Below are positions 1-10,054 of a stretch of DNA of 64,000 nucleotides, in pieces; position 1 is the first letter of the stretch; each line of letters begins with the position of its first letter. The notes below the pieces were generated by a model, which did not search any database, had not been told where the DNA came from, and worked only from the letters and a program-made list of their open reading frames with translations. Source of the stretch: Ananas comosus. Its lineage: Eukaryota; Streptophyta; Magnoliopsida; Poales; Bromeliaceae. Location: assembly GCF_001540865.1 (NCBI RefSeq), contig NC_033630.1, forward strand, positions 1,769,147-1,833,146, written 5' to 3'. The position numbers were made by a program, and so were the translations under genes.

Positions 1-164
1 AAAGAAATAAAGTGAGTTATAAATAAGGTGGTTTTTCTTTAATAAACCAACGCAACCTGTATACTTAAAAAGTGGATGTATATATTACACCATATTCATC
101 CAGGATTTTTTTTTTATCAATTCTTTTCTTAATATTAAAAATTTATAAGGAGTGTCTAAATTTT

Positions 165-452
165 TGAGTAGAAATGCTACATGTACATCTAAAAGTAGGA
201 TATAAATTTTATACCCTCCTGCCTAAGTGTTTAGACAATTGAGTTTTTATTAAAAAGAGCAATATTACCTATACACATATATAACATATATAGGTGTATT
301 TACACACTAATTAACCACTTTGTGGCATATATTTGTTTAATTACTTGCCTTATCAAATTCTTTTTTTATTTTTCACCAAACTATCAAAAAATATTGTTAA
401 CTCTTGAATCGAAGGGTGCAACATATACACTCCTCGTATGAGATGTACAGAT

Positions 453-454
<2 letters not shown>
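165..454. repeat. Candidate foldback MITE (TGTACATCT ends), copy 1
   Basis: The left side has ATGTACATCTA and the right side has AGATGTACAGATAG, so the ends are roughly inverted. A shorter relative with the same end motifs lies at 8251-8424. No clear target-site duplication was found, so the boundaries are approximate. Confidence 0.3.

Positions 455-499
<45 letters not shown>
455..499. repeat. Poly(T) run, 45 bases
   Basis: An uninterrupted T homopolymer directly after the foldback element. It may be the tail of a retroelement inserted on the minus strand, but the DNA that follows (GACTAAAAACTCCGAGAGG) was not recognised. Confidence 0.8.
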
Positions 500-500
<1 letters not shown>

Positions 501-857
501 ACTAAAAACTCCGAGAGGATTTAGGGTTTCACTCCACACAAGCAAATCCCAAAAACAATTTACAAAACTTTATATACCGCTATGTTAATTACTTTCTATT
601 TATATTTTACCTTTTAGAAAAAGTAAAGTTCATATTTATCTAATGCTTTCTCGCAGTTTTTAGTCAACCACTTTTAATTTGGGCCCACAAAAAATAAGGA
701 TGCATGCATCAAAAGATTCGAAACAAGTGTTCGACCAACTTGAAAATATAATAATATAAGATTAAGCAAACAAGGCCAAAATAAAGACATGGAAAACCCT
801 CCAATTACGCAAAAAAATCGTGGGAATAACCAAGCACGAAAGGTCGGTACTTGAGCT

Positions 858-2047
858 CAGGGACGAAGCTAGCACTCGATTTTGAGAGAAGCCAAAATAC
901 ATACAAATTAAAATTTTAGCAAATAAACAAGATTTATGTAGTCAAATTTTTGATGAGAAAACATATTGACTAAATAATTAGTGTAATAAAAGCATTACCC
1001 TTTTAATATATACTTACTTAACTTCTAATTATTTTATTTATATTATTTCACTCAAATAACTTTGAAATTTATGAAATCTAATAATAATTCAGTGAATGAT
1101 TTAATTTCTTAATTTTTATTAAATATAATTGTGACAATTGATAGACTATTAGTTGACAGAGCTATTAACTTTAATGTAACCTTTAATTTAATTAAATAAA
1201 AAGATTATCTAAAATAATTAGAAGTTATGAAGATACTAAATAAAAAAAATAAAAATAAATTCAGAGTCGAGAGAGCACTATGTTAGTGCCAAGAACTTAA
1301 AAAAAAAACAGATTACTCAATAGGGGTGTAAACGAGGCGAAACACGAGCGAGCTGGTGGTTCGGCTCGTGTTCGGCTCGTTATTAAACGAGCCGAACAGA
1401 GGCTGGCTCGTTAAAGTATCCAGCCGAAAATTCAGCTCGTGTTCGGCTGTTTAGCTCACGAGCGAACACGAGCTGGCTCACGAGCTGGCAAACGAACAAT
1501 AAATTAAAATGATTAGATTAAATATATATAAAAAATAAATTTATCAATCTTATCCATTAGACTTTGATCTAATAGTTAAAATTTTACATATAAATGAGTC
1601 TTTTTATAATTAAGCTCGCATTTATATTTTTTTTTAGCTAAAATAAAATAATAAAATATATATATATATAATTATTTATTTATATATAAAATATAAATTA
1701 AATAAATTATATAAATAAAAATATATGTATTCGAGCTGTTATCGAGGCGAACACGAGCGAGCTGACCTAGCTCTGTGTCGGCTCGTTTATTAAACGAGCT
1801 GAAAAATTCAGGTCGGTTCGGCTCGTTTACTAACAAGCGAGCCGATTTGAGCTCATTTCGAGCCGAACACGAGCTGGCTCGCGAACAGCGAGCTGGATTG
1901 CCACCCCTATTACTCAATATACTTTAAAATTGAATAAAAATATATTTTTAAAATTTTTCATATGTAAGAGACTATTATGCAAATTATGAAAAGTTGGGGG
2001 GCCATACCATGACCCCCTTCAGCCCCCACCACATAGCTCCGCCCCTG
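858..2047. mobile_element. Non-autonomous hAT-type DNA transposon
   Basis: The element begins CAGGGACGAAGCTA and ends TAGCTCCGCCCCTG, short imperfect inverted ends of the CAGGG...CCCTG type. It is flanked by a perfect 8-bp duplication, CTTGAGCT, at 850-857 and 2048-2055, the TSD length expected of hAT. No transposase frame is visible inside. A second element (1322-1908) with its own TSD is nested within it, so the hAT insertion is the older event. A smaller element with the same type of ends lies at 40383-40734. Confidence 0.8.
1322..1908. mobile_element. Mutator-like non-autonomous element, nested in the hAT
   Basis: It starts AGGGGTGTAAACGAG and ends GGATTGCCACCCCT. The perfect 10-bp duplication ATTACTCAAT lies at 1312-1321 and 1909-1918. 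Both subterminal zones (about 1330-1490 and 1735-1900) are packed with short direct and inverted GGCTCG/CGAGCC motifs around an AT-rich core. A TSD of 9-11 bp is typical of Mutator-like elements, while hAT would give 8. The element at 46213-47215 has the same ends and also a 10-bp TSD. It shows no coding capacity. Confidence 0.75.
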
Positions 2048-2055
2048 CTTGAGCT

Positions 2056-3957
2056 CAATATTGTATTGTTGACACTTAGCATCTTTTATAAGAACCAATA
2101 TCCAAGCAAACTATTTACACTTTCATCTTTTATAAGAACCAATATCCAAGCAATCAAGAAAAGTTCGACAATAATGCAAGATGTAATTACCGAACCAACA
2201 ATCCATTGTGGGACACAACGTGGTTTAAGTATTGTCGTCTCGACCGGGGTGATTAGAGGAATCCTTGGATCAGCTAAAAGACTTTACCGTCTCTATTAAC
2301 CAACTCAGATTGTTCCAATTAAGAAGCTTAAAGCTAATATGAGACGGGCGATGATCCTTATTTCGAATGAGTGTGCAATTAATGATTCTTAATTAGGACA
2401 ATCGATCTCCTCGGCGCGTGCGGGACCGAGTTCGTTAGAACAACACTAAATTGCAGGAAAGAACCAAGGAGGTACGAAAGGTGCTTCTACAGGCATATTA
2501 AATCGCTTGAACCATCCCAAAAACTTAAGTAAACAGATACAGAAACTCTTTTACCTTTTCTGCTAGCTATTTACCAAAGAGAAACTTCACACTTTTCTAA
2601 ACAAATATTATGCAGAGAAAGGCCAAAAACACTATGATTGTAATAAAGACACATGAAGAAAAGTAAAACTTGAACTTGTCGTAGGAATAGGGAACGCACG
2701 AACTACTCCAGTAACAGTACAAACTAATGCGGTCAAAGTTAGGCGCAATAAAAACAAGATACATACATGGTGTCCATCACGAGCTACATTATCGATCCAA
2801 CCCAACCTTATATATATATATATATATACAGTAATAGCCGACAATATATATATTTATATATACATAAGATAAGATAATATTACGTGGCGTTTACGTAGTG
2901 TGCATGAAAATTCTTTGGCTTTATAAGGCTCTATGGTGCTCAACTTTTAACCAACACAGTGGCACGAGATAACGCGATCGGATGAGACCTAACTCTCCGT
3001 CCGCATACTCGTTAGCCCAGTTGCATGAAACCACCGCTACTTTGCTGAAGTTTTGCAGTGCGGATAGGTACGTACGAAGCTCGTCCCTATCCGGAGCGAC
3101 CGCACGAGCTCTATCCTAAACGGACGGCTGAGATCTCTCCGCGGCAATGCGCTGCATCGTTTTCTCGTGCCTGTTCAGAACCGGAGGGGGGGTGGGGGGG
3201 GCGGGGGAGGGGAACAGTGTCGCATGCGGACGGACGGCGCCTAACGCCATTAATAGGGAAATGGTGGGGACCCACCTTATCTACTTTTGGGCCCACTAAC
3301 GGCTGTGATCGAAGGGGGGAACGGTCGATCACCGCCGTTGGTTCGCATGCGGACAAAGTGGGGGAGTCAGGGGTGCGGTGCCCGCATACAGTGGCCTGCT
3401 GCTATATTGGGAACAGTTAGGCGTGGTGGGGAAATGCGCACATTAGTCAAAAAGGCGCACCTTATAGATTTTTTTTTTTATATATGTATTTTAATTTACA
3501 TTTAATAAGTTATTTATGTTTAGGTGCTTCTATAATTTTTTTTAGAAAAAAGTTATTTCCGTTTTAGGGTAGCGAGGAGTGTCTCCATGTCGCGGACAGT
3601 GGAACCTACCCTACGTCCGCATAGAGAGTTTTTATAGGGTGATTTGGATGTCGAAGTTAACGTAATCACGTAGCTACGTACCCTATCTAGACAAAAAAAA
3701 TTTATGCTGAAATTACTCCTAAAAATAGTTATAAATAAAAGGAGTTGTAGTGGTAAAAATTAACGGCGTGCTATGGGATATGCACAATCGCGTAGGTAAT
3801 TTTTGTTCGTCCATGTTGATCTCAACAGCTCATCCACCCTGCGTGGAGATTCGTGCTTGAGCATCTCCAAGCCAGCTAGAGGCATGGTGTAACCTTATCC
3901 ATACATTATCAAAAAATTTTAAAAAAAATATTAAACTAAGCTCATTTAATATTCAGG
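2056..3957. other. Intergenic DNA with a GC-rich patch, no gene recognised
   Basis: It contains a 30-bp direct repeat (2080-2109 and 2124-2153), a TA tract near 2810-2830, and a GC-rich stretch at about 2955-3440 containing repeated CGGACGG/CATGCGG-like words. Overlapping frames in that patch run on several frames and look like composition effects, not a gene. Confidence 0.5.
2080..2153. repeat. 30-bp direct repeat, two copies
   Basis: Positions 2080-2109 and 2124-2153 carry the same word (CATCTTTTATAAGAACC and following), separated by 14 bases. It looks like a simple local duplication. Confidence 0.8.
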
Positions 3958-4084
3958 ATTAGTGGTTGGTACCGAAGATCCAAGTTCGAATCCTAGTTGA
4001 TTCACATTTTCAGCTAAGTTTATTTCTAAAATGAAATAAAAGAAGCGGGTAGCATGGTACCTATCTCTCAAAAAAAAAAAAAAA
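3958..4084 (+). mobile_element. tRNA-like SINE, 5'-truncated copy
   Basis: It contains the B-box-like AAGTTCGAATCCTAGTTG (about 3991-4008), then the family body with AGCTAAGTTTATTTCTAAA, and ends CTATCTCTC followed by poly(A). The upstream A-box half seen in full copies (CTAGAGCAAGTGACAAAGG) is missing. It faces the copy at 4161-4305 in opposite orientation. Confidence 0.7.
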
Positions 4085-4160
4085 TAGATCCCGAAAGTAA
4101 TTATGCGTCATAGCGGGTGAACCCGGTTAATTTGTAGAATGTCTACATAATAATAATATA

Positions 4161-4305
4161 TTTTTTTTTTAAGAGAGATAAGTAGCACGCTACCCGCTTC
4201 GTTTATTTTATTTAGAAATAAACTTAGCTGGAAAGGTGAATCAACTAAGATTCGAACTTGGGTCCTGAGTACCAACCACCAAACTCTTTGTCACTTGCTC
4301 TAGGA
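4161..4305 (-). mobile_element. tRNA-like SINE, near-complete copy
   Basis: On the plus strand it reads poly(T), AAGAGAGATAAGTAGCACGC, the body, GATTCGAACTTGGGTCC (complement of the B box), then TTTGTCACTTGCTCTAGG (complement of the A-box end). An imperfect flanking duplication around ATAATAAT is possible. Confidence 0.7.
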
Positions 4306-4999
4306 AAGAGACTGTTGGTTATAATAATGTAAATTATTACGCGGAATGGTTGGGTTACAAATTTTAAGACCTCTATACCTGCAAGTTACTTATGCTGACG
4401 TGGTGGACGTGGTTCAGGATGGAAAACCATGAGCAGGTGACGCCAGCGAGATCGCGGGGCCCACCCCCGTGCTTTCTGTTTCGCGCGCCTCCAGCGCGTC
4501 AGTTCGGTGCCGTTTCCTTCCCGCCCTTTTCTTGCTCACGTAACTATCCTGACAATTTACTATTTCTGGAAGCCAGTGCGGGCCCCACCCACCCCTTCTT
4601 CCACTCCATGTGCGTAACAATATATTTTTATTTTATATAAAAATAAAAATTTTAAATATTTGATTAATATGTAATTACTATATTATTTTGTTATTTTTTT
4701 AAGAGATATATTATTATTATTATTATTTTATTAAACTTTTTTCTCTTTTATTTGGTGCAATAATTAGTTTGAGATAAATCTGACGTGGAATAACTCCGTA
4801 GTGGAAATGACTTTTTCACTTTCACTGAGTATATATCTTTTATTTATATTGCTAATTTTTTATCAATATAACTTTTTATCCAGTCATGTAACATGGCCAT
4901 CAACTCCCTGTATATACACTAGTTAAATTTTGATTTAAATGTCAATATATTAGCAACATAAAAGGATAGTCGATTAAAAAAAAAAAAGTGGAACTGATA
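4306..4999. other. Intergenic DNA, no gene recognised
   Basis: A GC-rich patch at about 4390-4610 has open frames on both strands without recognisable protein features. It is followed by AT-rich DNA with a short (ATT)n run near 4710-4728. Confidence 0.5.
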
Positions 5000-5523
5000 C
5001 TGCTCTAGGCAGTAATCAACTATGCTTCCACTTTGTTTTCGATGTTGGGACTTTCAAATCGACGATCGGCTCCGTTAGACTTGATCTAGAGTATTTGAAG
5101 TATCTAGAAAATAAATTTTGCGATTTTTCGATATCATTTGCCTAGTGATCGAAGTGGCTCAAAATCAACGGCTGAAAATAAAAATCTCACAAAATATGAT
5201 GATATGACATTAAAATTTTAGATCAAAGTTATTGATCTTGTTTTATATGGTATAAAGAATTTTCTATCAAAATTTCACGTGATTTGGATATTTCTACACC
5301 GTTAAACTTGCAACCGGCTCACCACGGCCGTTAAAATTATTGATTTTGAGCCCCTTCGATCACTAGGCAAATGATATCGAAAAATCGCAAAATTTAATTT
5401 CTTGGTACTTTAAATACTCTAGATCAACTCTAACGGAGCCGATCGTCGATTCGAAAGTCCGAACATCGAAAACAAAGTGTAAGCACGGAGGCCTCCGTGC
5501 TTACGAAAGCATACCAGCCCACT
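5000..5523. repeat. Long foldback MITE, family A
   Basis: The two halves are near-perfect inverted copies. The left half at about 5024-5180 (ACTTTGTTTTCGATGTT..., CGACGATCGGCTCCGTTAGA) is mirrored at about 5320-5485 (TCTAACGGAGCCGATCGTCG..., ACATCGAAAACAAAGT). The right edge abuts a TATATA tract. Relatives lie at 14891-15403, 18733-19275 and 63428-63918. Non-coding. Confidence 0.75.
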
Positions 5524-5538
5524 CTATATATATATATA

Positions 5539-5786
5539 GTTGGGCTGGAATATTATTAATAGCAAAAAAAATTTTTTGCTATCAAATTTTAACCATTAGA
5601 TAAAAAATTATAATATTAGAATAATATTAGTTCTTTAGGGTTGAGTGGTCCCCCTAGGATTGAGTGGTCGCGATTGGGTTATAATATTTAATCCAATGGT
5701 TAGAAATGACGAAAGGAATTGATCTAAATGGTAAAAACTTGATAGCAAAAAAGATTTTTTGCTATCAATAATATTATAGCCCAACT
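5539..5786. repeat. Foldback MITE, family B, copy 1
   Basis: It begins GTTGGGCTGGAATATTATTA and ends TAATATTATAGCCCAAC, clear inverted ends of ~30 bp that include TAGCAAAAAA / TTTTTTGCTATC. It is bordered by TA-rich tracts on both sides. Confidence 0.75.
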
Positions 5787-5806
5787 TTCTCTCTCTTTAT
5801 ATATAT

Positions 5807-6037
5807 AGTTTGGCTGCTCTACTAATTAACAATAGTACTAAACTTTTGGTACAATCGAGTTTCTACCGTTAGGTCTATCCTTTGATCATTTTCATCCGTT
5901 AGATTATATTATTTAATCAACCACCACTCAATCCTAGGAGACCACTATCATCCTAACCGCACACCCTTTTATCTAACGGTCGAAAACTCGATAGTATTAA
6001 GCGCTTGATATTATCGATAATATAATAACATAATTCT
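5807..6037. repeat. Foldback MITE, family B-related, copy 2
   Basis: It begins AGTTTGGCTGCTCTACTA and ends in ATTATCGATAATATAATAAC. The internal words CCACTCAATCCTAGGAG and CTAACGGTCGAAAACTCGAT match the family. It sits between TATATA tracts at about 5798-5806 and 6038-6052. Confidence 0.6.
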
Positions 6038-6052
6038 ATATATATATATATA

Positions 6053-6269
6053 TGAGCTCTTATAATTTTAGTGCCAAGTCATTGATACTCGTAGGTTTTC
6101 AATCCTTCGATTAAGAGATATGCAGTTAGGATAATAATGATCCCTTAGGATTGAATGGGTGGTTAGTTGAATAGCACGATTTAACGAGTGAAATTAATCA
6201 AGCTGTAGATCTAACGACGAAAAACATACAAGTACCAAGTCCTTGGTGCTTTTAAAAGCACTATAGCCG

Positions 6270-6272
<3 letters not shown>
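6053..6272. repeat. Foldback MITE, family B-related, copy 3
   Basis: It begins TGAGCTCTTATAATTTTAGT and ends CTTTTAAAAGCACTATAGCC. The inner arms AAGTCATTGATACTCGTAGG and CAAGTACCAAGTCCTTGG are inverted. TA tracts lie on both sides (6038-6052 and 6273-6319). Confidence 0.65.

Positions 6273-6319
<47 letters not shown>
6273..6319. repeat. (TA)n microsatellite
   Basis: An uninterrupted TA dinucleotide run of about 47 bases, directly bordering the third MITE of the cluster. Confidence 0.9.
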
Positions 6320-9300
6320 TAATTAGAATTACGAGCAAGACCTGATATGTGCAATTGAGAAACCACAATAGAAATGTATTTTTATTTATTTTTGTAAATA
6401 ATAACACGTCGCATAAAATCAAGCTAATACAATTATGGTATAATTTTATTTATGCAATCACACTGAACGTGGAGAAGTATGGCTTCGTATATTGTCTTTA
6501 AATTTACTTTGGCCGTATAATTAGATCACAATAGGTAATGGTCCTTGGAATTTTACTGCAACAAAGTTCTTACCCTAAAACAGAACCTTCACAGTTTAAT
6601 ACATTTATATAGATTGTACAAAATATTAATTATTCTAGATATAACAATTATCTATAGTGTTATTTTAGAGTGTTTTGTTAAATAATATTGCACCATACAC
6701 TAGCATCAAATGCAAATAAAATATAGGAGTACCTCAAAATCGAGAAAATCTTCTTTGTCAGAGTTACACCAAATAAAAATTATAATATTCAGCCATATTT
6801 TTTTTCATATTGCACATAATAACAATCACAATTATTTTTTAAATATATCATTTTATTATCTATTATTGTATTTTTTTTATTAGACATTTTGTCACTATTA
6901 CAGTAAAAACTTTTTTTTTTTAATTAGAGTGGGACCCACGCCCTGAGATCCAGCCAGCCAATGGGGTCGCGCGCCAGGCTCCAGACTGGCATCTCCGAAG
7001 AGCCCGAAAAGTACCCGAAACGCACGTGCGAGCGCCCACGTGTCACCGTGCCACAATCGATCTTAGCTCTTGCGTTGTACGCCAAGCGTTATAATAATTA
7101 ATAATAATAAATCTCAACACCAGAGCATTAATAATTAGTTAACACCAAAATTACAAACTGTCATGTTGGTTAGCATGCATATGGGAAGATCATCTGAGCA
7201 TTCGTACGCACGTGCCACGCTCTGAGAGCCAAATTCTTGTTGATTCTCATGTGCGATCATCTTGTTACATAAACATATATATTAAGTTCTATGTTAATCA
7301 AATTCAGTATATGTGCCTCGACTGATTATATAAATTTAAAATTTATCTAATATAATACGTATGAAATTATCATTTTATTTATTTCCGAAAGCTTAATCGC
7401 CAAATAATAATATTTTAATTACAGGTAGCATCTATAAGATTAGATTTTGATTTTAAATAGTTAATCATGTAATAATAAAATCTGCAGTGCATGAGATGTA
7501 CGGATGCACTGGGACTAGAATATTATTTTTCTGATGAGAAAGAGAGAGGCCAACTGTAGCCAACGAGTGGATCAGGGCCCTCCAGTGAATGATGGACGGT
7601 GTTGATTGAGGGAGAAGCAAAGTGCCCGGTCCAGCGAGGGCGCCCCACGTTTCATGGGGCGAGCACGAAACGTGTAAATCCCTCGGAGCAAGGCCCACCG
7701 TACGATCTGTGGGGCTCGGGCCCACCACAGTGATCATAAGCCGCCAGATTAGCCCCCCCACACGCGCGCGCTCGGTAGGGGCCCTAACGTTTCGACGCGT
7801 GTGGTACAGTGGGGCCCGAGGTGGAGAGGAAAGGAGAGGTAAAATTGTATGGAAACCCCTCAACCATAGAGTATTTGGAAATTGTACACAAAAGGAAACA
7901 TTTCTCTGTTTTATTGAGATCCCCTTAAATATCAATTTTTGGAAATTGAGTTTTTCTAACTCATTTTATTCAAATATTTTGTTAAGTTTAATGGTCCTAT
8001 TAGCTTTTCATTAGTACTTGTTTCAATTTTATTCGCTAAATTTTTTAAAAATAGTAAATTTAATAAAACTATCAATAAATTTGATAAAATTCTCAATTTT
8101 TTGAAAAAAAAATAATTTTCAAAATTACACGTTCAAGTGGTCTCAATAAAAAAAAATGGTTAGGAGATCCATTCAAAATAGCTCATAATTGAGGGTGTCT
8201 CCGTACATTTTTATAGAAAAAAAAATAAATTGTTAGAGAAATTAAAGGAGCAATCCTGTTTGTACATCTAGAGTCTCGGTATACATCTTACACCATAGAT
8301 TTTTTATGACTAGGCCATAGAATTACTTTATTAGTCTTATTAATTTTTTTGCTAAAAAAATGTTAGGAATTTTCTAAATAGAATGTAAGATGTATATTCC
8401 TATATAAGATGCACAGATAGAATTTTTCATATAAAAGATGTTATTTTATATTATTTGTGATAGTAAAAAGAAAAAAGATGGCTGTTGAAAATTTTTAAGA
8501 AAAATATTTTTTTATAATTCTAACAGTTAGAACATTTGGAGAGACATATTTATAATAGCAAAAATATCATTTCACTTATTTTCTCTTAAAAGATGAACAT
8601 TACCTTAACGATAATATAATAAATCAAAAGGATAAATATAAATATCGCTGAACTTTTGTATGAATAAATATGAAAAATTAAATTTTGTAGGAAAATATAT
8701 ATTTGCTATTTGATATATTTACATGAATCTGTATGAAAGTAACCCATAGGCATTTGTGGAACTAATAAAAGTTAAAATGAATAAAAGTTGCTAAGATATT
8801 ATTAGTAGAAAGAAATAAAGTGTAAAGGTCTCTTTTCAAATTAACCTGTAACTGAGGGTTGAGGGACTCTGGTAGCATTTTTACCAAACTTACCAGCAAT
8901 GAATCACGATATAATGGTTGGAGAAACGGTGGCCAAAGTGTTACGGGGTAGGGAAAAACGTACGGTGATTAAAGCACAACTAATGGAATTAATGGTTAGT
9001 TAGGTTAGGTTTAAAATTTCTGCTTTTGACATGTGTTCTCATATAAAGTTCCAACAAAAAGAAAAAAGAAAAAAAAAGGAAATTTTGCCACCAACTATAA
9101 AGGTCAAATTGTTAAGCAAGAAAGGGAATTAAGGAGTCAGCTAATAGAGATCGGTCACGTTGTGGCCAACTGTTGTGGAGTTTTTTTTTTTTTTTGAAAA
9201 AAAAATAATAATCTTTTTCTATTTTGTTTATAAAGTGCCCCACCACTTTGCAAATTAGAATTTTTTTTAAGAAAAATTTATTTGGAGAACATTTATACTT

Positions 9301-9660
9301 TTATTTCAGAATGGACTATATAATAAAGAATAAAAGGAATATGACAATGGCGGTAAAAAAAAGATATGTTTTGGAGGTTCAAAATTTTTTTCATATATAA
9401 TAAAGCGTTGTTAAAAGAAGAATAAAATAGCTAAGCTAGCTAGGTAATAAACAGTAGTGAACATCCTTATCAAGTGATTTTTTTTTTTTTTTTTGTTGCT
9501 TTATATTTATGGGATGTATGAGAAAGGAATATGAAAATTAGACCTAGGCAGCAAGGCTAGCCTTTTTGCCAATTCAAAAAAAAAAAAGAAGGAAAAGAAA
9601 AGAAAAGAAAAGAAAAGAAAGGAAAAAACGGCCGATTAAATTAATACTCGAAATCGCACT
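6320..9660. other. Intergenic DNA upstream of the MATE gene, no gene recognised
   Basis: It holds a GC-rich patch at about 6930-7070, another at about 7560-7830 with open frames on both strands but no recognisable protein, a small foldback element (8251-8424), A/T homopolymers, and an AAAAG-type run near 9590-9622. Confidence 0.5.
8251..8424. repeat. Candidate foldback MITE (TGTACATCT ends), copy 2
   Basis: The left TTTGTACATCTAGAGTCTCG and right TATATAAGATGCACAGATAG are inverted, and so are the inner words GTATACATCTTACACC and GAATGTAAGATGTATATTCC. Related to 165-454. Confidence 0.5.
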
Positions 9661-9666
9661 TTCCCG

Positions 9667-9676
9667 CATATATTAA
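9667..9676 (+). promoter_or_regulatory. Candidate TATA box of the MATE gene
   Basis: CATATATTAA lies about 380 bases upstream of the ATG at 10055 and is followed by a leader with (GA)n and (CT)n stretches (about 9750-9770 and 9830-9845). The position fits a long 5' UTR, but no transcript evidence is available. Confidence 0.35.
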
Positions 9677-10054
9677 TAGCTCCTCCTCACTGGTAACCCC
9701 ATCCCCTCCTCAAAGTCCTCATTCAAAGGAGCCAAACACACACCACGGAGAGAGAGAGAGGGGGAGGGAGAAAGAGTTTATAGAGAGTTGCAATTAAGGA
9801 GAGCTAGAGAAACAGAGAGCTCTCTAAAGCTCCTCTCTCTCTCTCTGTCTCCATCTCTCTCTGTTTTTGCCTCCCTGTAGAAGCAGAGCACCATTCGTGA
9901 ACCCCGCAAAAGGGCAACATCTCTGAAGCGCGAATCGACGAAACCCAGCAAGCAAAAAGAGTCCACCTTTGCGCCCAATTCGAATACTCCGCCTATTGCA
10001 GCAGCAGCAGCTGCTGCTGCTGTGTGCAACAACACGACCTTCCCCGCCGCGTCC

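Larger units (their letters stand above)
1..857. other. AT-rich intergenic DNA, no gene seen
   Basis: No coding frame of note. It holds a candidate foldback element (165-454) and a 45-base T run (455-499). The remainder is unremarkable AT-rich DNA up to the 8-bp duplication that opens the hAT element at 858. Confidence 0.6.

Noticed and set aside
3058..3505. GC-rich frames on both strands near 3.1-3.5 kb
   Set aside because: Same reason. They are more likely transposon or promoter DNA than protein-coding.
7465..8014. Overlapping 130-156-codon frames on both strands in a GC-rich patch
   Set aside because: No recognisable domain, no splice context, and both strands are equally open.
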